A DNA stretch of 7,782 nt, taken from assembly GCA_964646495.1 (NCBI GenBank), contig CAZYEO010000112.1, forward strand, positions 1 through 7,782. The letters are read 5' to 3'. Both the position numbers and the translations under genes were made by a program. A model generated the notes under the pieces. The model was not told the DNA's origin and made no database searches. It worked only from the letters and a program-made list of their open reading frames with translations. Positions 1 through 7,469 of the stretch are shown piece by piece (positions within the stretch are counted from its first letter, which is position 1; every line of letters starts with the position of its first letter). This DNA is from HGM05232 sp964646495. Lineage in GTDB: Bacteria; Bacteroidota; Bacteroidia; Bacteroidales; Muribaculaceae.

Positions 1-979
1 GCTGTTCGATAATATCTTCTGAAATAATCCCATGTAGATCTTTTTTATATAATATCCCCCCCGAATCGCCGGTATTATATCTAATCAATGGGATAAATTG
101 ATCTTTTGTCACTATAATATTTCCATCTATTATTTCTAAATAGACATTTGGCGACAATGATAAAATCATTGGTGTGGAAATTGTACCAAATAATTTATTA
201 GATAATTCAGGATTATGAAAACATTCTTTGCGCAAAGCAATGGTTGAGGCGGTTTCAGCTCCTATATCACCTGTATCAGCACTGCCATATCCCGTCCACA
301 CCACATAAGGAGAGTCCAAAGGATGTCCATAGGTGGTAGATATATATTCTCTGAAAGATTCGGAAAAATATTCTCCCACTACAGGAAAACTTATTTGTCC
401 CGCCTTCAATTTAATATCTCGGTCTTTAAGCAACGCTGTAAATAGTGATATATTTGAAGGATTAGTTATAACCAATATTTGCGAAAACATATCTTTATAG
501 CTTCCGATAATATCAACGGCAGCCTTTAAATCCAATCCCGGCGTAGCCAAAGTTAAAGGATATTTACCGGTCAATGCTATGTTTCGTATCGCAGCTGCAA
601 TCTGCATTCCTCCAATCCACATTCCAAATGCCAAACATTCAATCACTAATGTTCTTTTTTCTTTAATTCCATAATTCACCGCAAACATTGTCTCTATCGA
701 CTGCATATACCCTGCTTCATCTTGAGGACGTTTTGGCCAATATACTGCACCGGTTTTACTAAACCCCGAACTTGCACCAATAAGATGGAAATTATCCATA
801 TCTTTTTTTCGACTTAAATCGGTTAGTTTATAACTCAACAGATAATTCTGTTTTGTCTGGAGTGGAATTAACGTAAAATCGGTAGGAATAGCGTCAAAAC
901 CTCCCTCCTTTTTTATAAATTGCATATATGCCGATATATTATCGCGCACATCGTTTAATAAATTTTCATACTGTAACAT
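1..979 (-). CDS. PaaK/LuxE-like adenylate-forming protein, partial (C-terminus beyond window)
   Basis: The reading frame is open from the ATG at 979 to the left edge, giving 326 residues without a stop; the C-terminal part is missing from the window. It belongs to the PaaK/LuxE adenylating group. HLIGASSGFSKTGAVYWP (65-82) holds the ATP loop, WTGYGSADTGDIGAE (228-242) is the A5-like motif, and PLIRYNTGD (297-305) matches the IRYDIGD element of the neighbouring fusion. The ATP loop is unusual: the family consensus SSGTTGxPK reads SSGFSKTGAVY. It may therefore bind ATP differently, or be inactive. I chose the ATG at 979 because the ATG at 969 (ATGA overlap) runs into a stop after four codons. 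This start overlaps the MFS gene by 14 bases. It is the third adenylating module in the operon; possible roles are activation of a second acid or ligation of the product. The substrate is unknown. Confidence 0.82.
   Translation of the reverse strand, partial: MLQYENLLNDVRDNISAYMQFIKKEGGFDAIPTDFTLIPLQTKQNYLLSYKLTDLSRKKDMDNFHLIGASSGFSKTGAVYWPKRPQDEAGYMQSIETMFAVNYGIKEKRTLVIECLAFGMWIGGMQIAAAIRNIALTGKYPLTLATPGLDLKAAVDIIGSYKDMFSQILVITNPSNISLFTALLKDRDIKLKAGQISFPVVGEYFSESFREYISTTYGHPLDSPYVVWTGYGSADTGDIGAETASTIALRKECFHNPELSNKLFGTISTPMILSLSPNVYLEIIDGNIIVTKDQFIPLIRYNTGDSGGILYKKDLHGIISEDIIEQ
966..979 (-). other. 14-base overlap between MFS and partial adenylating gene
   Basis: The ATG of the partial gene lies inside the last codons of the exporter (AATGTTACAGTATGA). 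The upstream AAAGAACGA is at best a weak ribosome site, so re-initiation is the likely way it is translated. Confidence 0.65.
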
Positions 980-2171
980 TTCGTTCTTTATTAGATGTTA
1001 AGTAACTTTTATTCCAAATTAAAGCTATTGTTGCAAAAAGAGCAAGTCCTATTCCATTAATAGCAAGAGTTGTATATGCCTCAAATAAGTTAGATGTTAT
1101 GCTTGCTATTACATAAGATAATGATATTGTGGCATAAGAAAAAGATTCGAGTATGGAAAAAAACCGCCCCCTGTATTCCGGTTCTATTGATGAAACAAAA
1201 TATGTAATGACCTGTACATTCACATAATTGGTGAAGCATCCGTAGAATAGTATGCATGCTAAAATTACCACATAAATGTGGATAAATGATACACCCCAAA
1301 AACATATTGCTACCCCTCCTATACCCATACCGAGTACTTTCAATGGCTTGATTACAGAGCGGCTACGTGCAAGTATCATGGATATAATCACAGCTCCGAT
1401 CGGCATCATGGCATCTGCAATTCCATAATGAAGAGCATCGAGTCCCATTTTCTCTTTTATTATGATAGGAATTAGTACAAGTATTGCCGGGAGAAAAAGA
1501 TTACTCCCCAATGTCACCACCAAAATACGACGTATCAATTTTTGGGAACTCACATATTTTATTCCGTTTTTCATATCCTTGATATAATCTCGAGCCATAT
1601 TTTTCAGCGGATCTTTAAATTCTATAAATATTTCCGATATAGCCGATAATATGAATGATACGGAATTTATTACAATTGTGAGTCCTACCCCCAATATACC
1701 TACAAGAAATCCACCCAAAGCAGCTCCTAATATCTGACCTAAAAAAGTTATCATTTTAAGATATGACATACCTTTTTGTAATTGGTCGGGTTGCAGAATG
1801 GCTGGGATAATAGAATTTACAGCCGGACTAAACATAATATTAACTGTATTCAACCCAAAGCATATCAGATAGATCAACCAAGTAGAAGCCGATTGCATAT
1901 ACACCATAAGTGCAAGCATTCCGGTAAGAATACCTGAAATAATGTCGCATAATATAAGTATATATTTCTTATTCCATCGTTCTACTAATGGACCTACAAA
2001 AATACCAAGCAATAGTGATGGCAAACTTGAAATTATAAATAATAGAAATAATCCGTTATTGTTCTGGAGTGTAGCAACAAAATACCATGCAAGTGCCATT
2101 AAATACAAACGATTGCCTACTTGACTCACAAGTTGCCCAAACCATAGCAAGGCGTAATTTTTATTTAGCAT
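966..2171 (-). CDS. MFS exporter, DHA3-like (EntS/MefA type)
   Basis: This is a 401-residue inner-membrane protein with about twelve hydrophobic helices (roughly 11-34, 39-62, 70-91, 97-115, 138-160, 162-184, 214-238, 249-268, 278-296, 299-324, 341-360 and 366-386) and a charged loop between helices 6 and 7. Length and topology are normal for the major facilitator superfamily. Motif A after helix 2 reads GPLVERWNKK (60-69), and PEYRGRFFS (331-339) before helix 11 is typical of the DHA3 branch, which includes the enterobactin exporter EntS and macrolide efflux pumps MefA. Members move small molecules outward using the proton gradient. The ATG overlaps the preceding stop by one base (TAATG), so it is probably translated together with the GNAT fusion gene. 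Its end overlaps the next gene by 14 bases. Context suggests it exports the product of this operon or protects from it; the cargo is not identifiable. Drug efflux is the alternative. Confidence 0.9.
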   Translation of the reverse strand: MLNKNYALLWFGQLVSQVGNRLYLMALAWYFVATLQNNNGLFLLFIISSLPSLLLGIFVGPLVERWNKKYILILCDIISGILTGMLALMVYMQSASTWLIYLICFGLNTVNIMFSPAVNSIIPAILQPDQLQKGMSYLKMITFLGQILGAALGGFLVGILGVGLTIVINSVSFILSAISEIFIEFKDPLKNMARDYIKDMKNGIKYVSSQKLIRRILVVTLGSNLFLPAILVLIPIIIKEKMGLDALHYGIADAMMPIGAVIISMILARSRSVIKPLKVLGMGIGGVAICFWGVSFIHIYVVILACILFYGCFTNYVNVQVITYFVSSIEPEYRGRFFSILESFSYATISLSYVIASITSNLFEAYTTLAINGIGLALFATIALIWNKSYLTSNKERNVTV

Positions 2172-2173
2172 TA
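2169..2173 (-). other. TAATG stop-start junction before the MFS gene
   Basis: The stop TAA of the GNAT fusion gene shares its last A with the ATG of the exporter. This is a classical re-initiation arrangement and supports one transcript. Confidence 0.8.
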
Positions 2174-3652
2174 AAAAATTGAATTAGATATTATATCCTG
2201 TTTATTCTTGCATTGGAACACATAATTCTTAATTTCTTCGCCCCAATCAGATACGGCTACAATATATTTTGGAGATATATTGGTATCAACCAAATATTGC
2301 ATTCGTATGGTATCGCTTCCGTTACACTCATAAGGCACAATTCCTGAATAATAAAACCCTAATTTCTCCAAAATATTAACCAAGGCAGGCGTATTGGGAT
2401 CGGTGAGTGATAACGGTAAATAAGCAACAGCCATATTTTTGACAATAACCTGTCGGATAATAGAGCGTATACGCGTGGTAATATCCTTACCAACTGATTT
2501 TATTATAAGATGCAATTGATTCCATTCTGTCTTTACATTCATTTCCACTTCAGCCTCATCATTTGCAAAAATATCAACCTCAGGTATATCCATAAAATTA
2601 CGTTTAATCCCAAGATTCTGGTATGTTTTGCGTATAATCTCTGCATGTTGAGTAGGAACATAAATATCCATCTCTTTTTGATGTGAAGTAGGATAAAAAT
2701 ATGACATTACGGCTTGTCTCTGTTCATCTCCTTCGCGCGGAATAACACTTTTGAGATCTGCAGGGATATATCCGAGTTCAAGACCGGTTTCAATACATCC
2801 TAAAGAAATATTTGCCTTTTGAGTAAATGGATGACCTGTCACTGCGCTACTCACTACTCCGCGCAACCCTGTTTTTTCTGCATTTTCTATAAGATTACCC
2901 TTTAAATGATTGAATAATCCACGTTTACCATATTCGGGTGAAACAAAAGCCTGTCCACTTTCACAGATTTCGGAAGATGCGCTATCTTTAAGCATTGCCA
3001 CATGAGCAACTACGGTATGAGCCTCGTTTACAGCTACAAATCCGCGATATATACCTTGATGCAAACGTTCAAGTATTACTTCAGGATAATAAATTCCCTC
3101 TGCCGAATATGTGTATCCAAACACATTATACAAACATTGCACAAGCATTTCCATCTCATTTTCACGAATTTCTCGTAATTCCACATTATCTGTGGCAAGC
3201 ATAATTGTTTTTTCAACATTAGGCTTACTATACAGAGATTCATTGATATGAGAAGGGAGTGCAATACATATTTCTACTGTCTGTCCGTTTTTCCCATTCT
3301 GTAACATTCGATACGAAGAGCTCAAATTTTGAATCAAAGTGAGACTGATTTCATCTTGATCATCCTTGATGCGCTCCATATTATATCCGAATGGAATACC
3401 CATATAGTGAAATTGCAACACAAAATTGGCATGAGTAGCACTCACTTCTACAGTAATCTCTCCATCTTTTCTATTATTGAACGCATTACTTACTATATGG
3501 GTAAATATCTCTTCAATTAATATTTCAATGTGAAATAATTTATTATCGGATACCTGACAATGACGTGCCAGATATCCGATATAATGTTGGAGTGGTTCCA
3601 CTTGATACAATTCCGTAGAAACTGTAAGTGTGGAAAGTATCTTTTTAAACAT
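2171..3652 (-). CDS. RsbW-like HATPase domain fused to GNAT acetyltransferase-like domain
   Basis: This is a 493-residue soluble, multidomain protein. Residues about 15-132 match the HATPase fold of anti-sigma-factor kinases (RsbW/SpoIIAB), recognisable from HIEILIEEIFTHIVSNAF (41-58), the GIPFGY stretch (85-90) and NGQTVEICIALP (122-133). The ATP-binding residues look degraded: the N-box asparagine position holds His52, the usual Asp of the DxG box is Tyr83, and the glycine-rich lid reads DEISL (100-104). Residues about 150-300 resemble a GNAT N-acyltransferase, starting at ELREIRENEMEMLV (158-171), with a motif-A-like VSPEYGKRGLFNHL (237-250) and closing GCIETGLELGYIP (285-297). Residues 310-493 are less clear; AVAYLPLSLTDPNTPALVNILEKLGFYYSG (407-436) looks like the end of a second GNAT-like fold. 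The start overlaps the reductase gene by 8 bases, and the stop shares one base with the next ATG, implying co-translation. Likely partner: the STAS protein. The acceptor of any acetyl group is unknown. Confidence 0.75.
   Translation of the reverse strand: MFKKILSTLTVSTELYQVEPLQHYIGYLARHCQVSDNKLFHIEILIEEIFTHIVSNAFNNRKDGEITVEVSATHANFVLQFHYMGIPFGYNMERIKDDQDEISLTLIQNLSSSYRMLQNGKNGQTVEICIALPSHINESLYSKPNVEKTIMLATDNVELREIRENEMEMLVQCLYNVFGYTYSAEGIYYPEVILERLHQGIYRGFVAVNEAHTVVAHVAMLKDSASSEICESGQAFVSPEYGKRGLFNHLKGNLIENAEKTGLRGVVSSAVTGHPFTQKANISLGCIETGLELGYIPADLKSVIPREGDEQRQAVMSYFYPTSHQKEMDIYVPTQHAEIIRKTYQNLGIKRNFMDIPEVDIFANDEAEVEMNVKTEWNQLHLIIKSVGKDITTRIRSIIRQVIVKNMAVAYLPLSLTDPNTPALVNILEKLGFYYSGIVPYECNGSDTIRMQYLVDTNISPKYIVAVSDWGEEIKNYVFQCKNKQDIISNSIF
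2753..3205 (-). other. GNAT acetyltransferase-like domain
   Basis: These are codons about 150-300 of the fusion. The order of elements fits GNAT: an N-terminal strand-helix with VELREIREN, the central strand FVAVNEAHTVVAHVAML (205-221), then the pyrophosphate-loop region VSPEYGKRGLF (237-247) and a helix. The loop has GKRG in place of the usual RxxGxG/A spacing, so acetyl-CoA binding is likely but not certain. Confidence 0.6.
3257..3610 (-). other. Degenerate RsbW-like HATPase domain
   Basis: These are codons 15-132 of the fusion. The fold is recognisable, but the family pattern ExxxNxxxH reads E48-H52-N56 (His52 codon 3497-3499), the DxGxP pattern reads YMGIP (83-87), and the GGLGL lid reads EISL with no glycine. 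Loss of all three motifs argues against normal ATP binding and kinase activity, leaving a possible binding-only role. The alignment was made by eye. Confidence 0.65.
3645..3652 (-). other. Gene overlap, reductase fusion and GNAT fusion
   Basis: The last codons of the LuxC-PaaK gene (CAT GTT TAA) contain the ATG of the next gene in another frame. An eight-base overlap suggests the two proteins are translationally coupled and made in related amounts. Confidence 0.8.
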
Positions 3653-6317
3653 GACGTTTATCGATAGTTTGTTTCAACTTTCCGGTGCGCGGATTACGTG
3701 GAAGTGTATTTGGGGCAAGCACTTTTACTATTGGAGGCATAATGCTTCCGGTTTTCATAAAAGCAAGAAACTCATGCTTTTGAAATAATAGTTGATCATA
3801 TACTTTTTTTGCAAGTTCCACATATTCCGTATCACTCATCTCGCGTATAGTTTCAACTTCCAAAGTAAATGAATCTTTTACACCCACAGTATCGGCAATC
3901 ATTCTGAAATGATATGAAAGTTCCGGAAATACTCCCACCACTTCTGCAATTGAATCCAATTGAATATTACCTCCACCGATAATCACCGTATCATCCGATC
4001 TGCCAAGTAATTCCATTAATCGCACTTGGCGACCACATGTACATTTCTTGGTGAGTATGCGACCCATATCACCTATATCATAACGAATAAGTGGCATAAG
4101 AGTCCTATTATAGTTAGTCACTAATATTTTACCCGCTTCTCCATCGGGCAATGGAGCATTAGTTTCAGGATCCACCACTTCCATTATGCAATAATCTTCA
4201 TGTATATGGTGAATTGCGCCACTATTATCTTCACATTGGAAGCCGATACATCCGGTATCATTACTTAAATATCCTGTAGATGCAAATTTCTTTGTACCTA
4301 AAACTTTTGCAATATATGCCTTTGCGTCCGGAAAAAGATGTTCTCCTCCGGTTACTATTTTTTCTATCTGAATATCCTTTATATCGTTTTTATCTACATA
4401 TTCTGCTATAGAAAGTATTACAGATGGTATCGAGATTGCTCCTGTGGGCTTGAATGCACGAATCACCGAAATCATATCTGTCAAAGCAATATTTCCGGCA
4501 ATAGGTAAAACATGTGCACCGGTTGCTTCCACAGCTTCATTATGACTCAAGAATGAAGCCCACATATTACCGGCAAATAGTAGATTTGCAACAATATCTT
4601 TATCATCAAATATAGATAGAGCATAACCTTTACCAATCAACCGTGCATTTTCGTGATTTTCTTTATTCGTGCGATGTATGAATTTGGGATCACCCGTCGT
4701 ACCTCCACTTCCAAATGAAATACTGCTACCTAAAGGTTCTGTAAGTATCCCTTTACCTTTTGGAGGTAGATTTGATTTCAATTCATCTGGAGTAAGCACA
4801 GGGAGTGTACTCAAATCCTTTAATGATTTAAGATCAGTTGCCGGAATACGATCGGCATAAAATGGCGAATGCTGACGCACATAATTTAAGAATGAATTAA
4901 GACGCATCAATACATTTCTGTCGCGAATATCATCGTCAAGATAATCAAAATAATTTTCAAAAGGCTTATCACTACCTACCGACACCCATCTCACCAATTC
5001 GCTCGTACCGCGAGTTCCATCATGAGGAGTTCCATGCTTGCGTCTTGCCATCATACCAATTTCGGTAATACGGTCAGCACCCATATTTACTAACTTATCC
5101 GCTATTTTCAATTTCTCCTTTGCAGGCATCAAAAGCGCGATAGATTGAATGAATTTACCATAAGATTTTAAAGCATCTATTGTGGCTGTATCATGGTCTG
5201 GCGAAACAATTACATAAGCTGTGCGATGATGAGGGGAAACCTTAAACTCGCAATGCTTTTGGAATATTATAGTCCAATCCTGATTGTCTATGGCAGGAAT
5301 AATTAGCTCAGCCTCTCCCAATGCTTGATCCACGCGTGCCAATTCGCGTGTGCGAAGTATTTCTACTGCTTCATTATCAGGGATTGCGCTATGAGGAATT
5401 TTTTTCGCCCAATATTCGAGCCCTTTTTTCAGAGCTTGAGCAAATTTTGATGCTGTATCTTCAGAGTCTATAAATACAGCATGAGGCGATGAACAAGCCG
5501 ATTGCTCCCACATAGTAAAATCACGTGCCATATCATGCGCTATCCGCTCCATATCGTTTTGTTCTAAGGATTCAGCACTCATAATCGACAATGAATATTT
5601 TGGTCCGTATTCAATAATTTTTGTATGAAATCCGGTTCCATCACGATATGCTTTCACGGTATCTTCTCCACCATATACCACAAGTACGTCACTCTCATTT
5701 TTAACCACAGCTTCCACCTCTTTATCTCCACCTTTAAACGGAACTAAAGAGAATGAAGAAGCCAAAATACCCAAGTAATCTACGGATTTTAATACCTCTG
5801 CAAATATCAAAGGGAAAAGAGGATCTGCAGATGACATTTTAAGTATGTTTACATTCTTGGTTATCAATCCTTGTACCAAAGTATCAACAGCACCTACAAA
5901 TACATTTCCGGCAGAAACATGTGATACGACACCGAAAGGTTCCGCTTTCACCATTCCTTTAAATGCCTTATTGTATGAAAATTCATCGAGATAACCAATA
6001 TTGTCAATATCAGCTTCTAAACGAGCTTCAAGATTCTTTTGAGTAAGAATTTCGGATATTGTAGACAATCCCTCCATCACCATTTCTTTCGACCATCCAA
6101 GTTGTGTATGCATACGCTCAACCACATCTTTATATAGATCAGATTGAGTATCTTCAAATTTCCGCCCTACCCTATCAAGTATATCGAGAATATAAGCAAT
6201 AGGAGCATTTCTGATTGCATCAGCATTTTTCCTTGCCTCACTCATTACAAGAGTTATATCATCTACAGTGATTGCTTCACTTTGACGCATATCACCAAAT
6301 AAATACCATTTTATCAT
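3645..6317 (-). CDS. LuxC-type acyl-CoA reductase fused to PaaK-like adenylating domain
   Basis: This 890-residue bifunctional protein joins two enzymes that are normally separate. Residues 1 to about 460 are a LuxC acyl-CoA reductase (aldehyde dehydrogenase fold), which takes an acyl group on a cysteine and reduces it with NADPH to an aldehyde. Supporting motifs are SAGNVFVGAVDTL (135-147), WEQSACSSP (270-278) with nucleophile Cys275, HHRTAYVIV (363-371) and HDGTRGTSELVRW (432-444). Residues about 470 to 890 are a PaaK-like adenylate-forming domain: the family-typical YVRQHSPFYADR (479-490), ATP loop GSGGTTGDPK (536-545), IRYDIGD (744-750), CTCGRQ (759-764), LLGRSDDTVIIGG (770-782), and the C-terminal PRNPRTGKLKQ with likely catalytic Lys880. 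Both halves are full length with catalytic residues intact. The ATG start lies 13 bases after the luxE-like stop; Met10 is an alternative start. Its last 8 bases overlap the next gene. Coupling to the LuxE-like protein is expected from lux biochemistry; the substrate of the second domain is unknown. Confidence 0.9.
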   Translation of the reverse strand: MIKWYLFGDMRQSEAITVDDITLVMSEARKNADAIRNAPIAYILDILDRVGRKFEDTQSDLYKDVVERMHTQLGWSKEMVMEGLSTISEILTQKNLEARLEADIDNIGYLDEFSYNKAFKGMVKAEPFGVVSHVSAGNVFVGAVDTLVQGLITKNVNILKMSSADPLFPLIFAEVLKSVDYLGILASSFSLVPFKGGDKEVEAVVKNESDVLVVYGGEDTVKAYRDGTGFHTKIIEYGPKYSLSIMSAESLEQNDMERIAHDMARDFTMWEQSACSSPHAVFIDSEDTASKFAQALKKGLEYWAKKIPHSAIPDNEAVEILRTRELARVDQALGEAELIIPAIDNQDWTIIFQKHCEFKVSPHHRTAYVIVSPDHDTATIDALKSYGKFIQSIALLMPAKEKLKIADKLVNMGADRITEIGMMARRKHGTPHDGTRGTSELVRWVSVGSDKPFENYFDYLDDDIRDRNVLMRLNSFLNYVRQHSPFYADRIPATDLKSLKDLSTLPVLTPDELKSNLPPKGKGILTEPLGSSISFGSGGTTGDPKFIHRTNKENHENARLIGKGYALSIFDDKDIVANLLFAGNMWASFLSHNEAVEATGAHVLPIAGNIALTDMISVIRAFKPTGAISIPSVILSIAEYVDKNDIKDIQIEKIVTGGEHLFPDAKAYIAKVLGTKKFASTGYLSNDTGCIGFQCEDNSGAIHHIHEDYCIMEVVDPETNAPLPDGEAGKILVTNYNRTLMPLIRYDIGDMGRILTKKCTCGRQVRLMELLGRSDDTVIIGGGNIQLDSIAEVVGVFPELSYHFRMIADTVGVKDSFTLEVETIREMSDTEYVELAKKVYDQLLFQKHEFLAFMKTGSIMPPIVKVLAPNTLPRNPRTGKLKQTIDKRHV
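3648..4910 (-). other. PaaK-like adenylating domain of the fusion protein
   Basis: These are codons about 470 to 890. The ATP loop, the RYDIGD hinge region and the C-terminal lysine (Lys880, codon 3678-3680) are all present, so the domain should be able to make an acyl-adenylate. Whether it passes the acyl group to CoA or to a protein cysteine cannot be read from the sequence. The length is similar to stand-alone PaaK (about 430 residues). Confidence 0.8.
4938..6317 (-). other. LuxC reductase domain of the fusion protein
   Basis: These are codons 1 to about 460 of the fusion. The catalytic cysteine codon (Cys275) is at 5493-5495 within the motif EQSACSSP. The segment is close to the length of stand-alone LuxC (about 480 residues), so this half is complete. 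The domain border is approximate. Confidence 0.8.
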
Positions 6318-6330
6318 TGTTTTTCAGATA

Positions 6331-7458
6331 TTAACGATTTAATAATTGCGCAGCCGAGATACCACAACCTGCATATTTTTTCACTCCACCTCTACCTTTA
6401 AGTACAATATATTTGCCATCTCGTCCACATGGACAATTGTTTTGCACCATACCAAGGTCGGTACTCAAAACAGAAAGAGCCGGAGTACTGCGAATATATG
6501 GAGTAATGAGTTTTAATAATCCTGTTTCACCATCAGGAAGTATTTCCATCGTGTGCGGAGATACTGCACACACACGTGAATACACCGGCACATGGAAATG
6601 TCCATGTTCACATGTCACATAAGGTACTCCATGCTCCACCATTCCATATACATCTCTTATGCGATCGGCATCAATACCTAATACTCGCTTCACCAATTCG
6701 GTATATTCAGGATATGAAATAGTTTTTCCTGTATAATTTTTCCAACCGCCACCCGAAAATAGTACACTATCTTTGGGGAATTGGAAGTGTATTCCACGTT
6801 TGTCAAGCTCCGTGAGTGTCATATATCCGAATGCCGGAAATCCTGTAATTCTCAATGGCATTCCCGATTCTGAGAATCTTTCCAATGCTTTTATACCCTC
6901 TTCTAATCGAAACTCCGGTTCTCCGTATTTATCTTTTGCAATAGCATAAAAAGTCTCATTTTCTTTAGCAAACTGAGCATAAGAATTATGAGCATGTGCC
7001 GCTCCTCTTGAGCCAGAAACATCCGGAGCATAAGAAAATATAAGATTATTCACTAATTGGTCATAGGATGCAAGACCATAGCTTTCCACAATGCTTGAAC
7101 GCATAAATGCCTGACGATCCATTGATGTCTGATCCCAATTAATCTGGCTTTTTGATCCAGTGGTTCCCGATGATGTAAATGTTTTCACAATTTCATTTTC
7201 GGGCAGGCTCAAAAGTTTTCTTTCTTTGAATGCAGTGACAAATAATGCCGGAATACGAAGTATATCCTCTTCCGTTTTAATATCCTTTACCGTAAAGTTG
7301 TATTGGTCAGCAATACCTTTAAATATCTGAGAATGCGCACATTGAAAATCAAACATTTCCTTTATGGACTCAATGAATATAGACTGTGTGCCATTATAAT
7401 CAAAGGCATTTTTCACACAGAAAAGCTCGTTGGTTTTTACTTCTGGTAGGTTAATCAT
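6331..7458 (-). CDS. LuxE-like acyl-protein synthetase
   Basis: LuxE enzymes use ATP to convert a fatty acid to acyl-AMP, move the acyl group onto their own cysteine, and pass it to LuxC for reduction to the aldehyde. This protein has 375 residues, close to classical LuxE (about 370). The phosphate-binding loop is TSSGTTGSKS (95-104). The adenylation core includes YGMVEHG (271-277) and STDLG (332-336), followed by CPCGRDG (342-348). Cys365 in YAGCGISAAQLL lies eleven residues from the C-terminus. This matches the acylated cysteine of luminous-bacteria LuxE (about position 362-364), so it should be an active acyl-protein synthetase and not just a generic ligase. The ATG start is 11 bases after the STAS stop, with an AT-rich spacer and no clear Shine-Dalgarno. 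The reductase partner follows 13 bases downstream. The acyl chain used is unknown. The best alternative label is a generic PaaK-family ligase. Confidence 0.88.
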   Translation of the reverse strand: MINLPEVKTNELFCVKNAFDYNGTQSIFIESIKEMFDFQCAHSQIFKGIADQYNFTVKDIKTEEDILRIPALFVTAFKERKLLSLPENEIVKTFTSSGTTGSKSQINWDQTSMDRQAFMRSSIVESYGLASYDQLVNNLIFSYAPDVSGSRGAAHAHNSYAQFAKENETFYAIAKDKYGEPEFRLEEGIKALERFSESGMPLRITGFPAFGYMTLTELDKRGIHFQFPKDSVLFSGGGWKNYTGKTISYPEYTELVKRVLGIDADRIRDVYGMVEHGVPYVTCEHGHFHVPVYSRVCAVSPHTMEILPDGETGLLKLITPYIRSTPALSVLSTDLGMVQNNCPCGRDGKYIVLKGRGGVKKYAGCGISAAQLLNR

Positions 7459-7469
7459 AAGATATTATT

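Noticed and set aside
957..969. ATG at 969 overlapping the MFS stop as ATGA, as a start for the leftmost gene
   Set aside because: The frame ends at TAA after four codons; the long frame starts at 979.
3076..3264. Small minus-strand frames within larger genes (3076-3264 and 1090-1305)
   Set aside because: They sit in another frame of the GNAT fusion and MFS genes, and their translations show no domain or start context.
4669..4860. Plus-strand open frames inside the gene bodies (for example 1942-2124, 2995-3204, 3329-3520, 4669-4860, 6413-6622)
   Set aside because: They lie opposite long genes with clear family motifs, are short, and show no recognisable domain.
3645..6317. Two separate genes rather than a fusion
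   Set aside because: The frame is continuous from the LuxC to the PaaK domain with no stop and no clear internal start at the border.
6318..6330. Promoter or terminator in the gaps 6318-6330 and 7459-7469
   Set aside because: The gaps are 13 and 11 bases, AT-rich, too short for a hairpin terminator and without a convincing promoter box.
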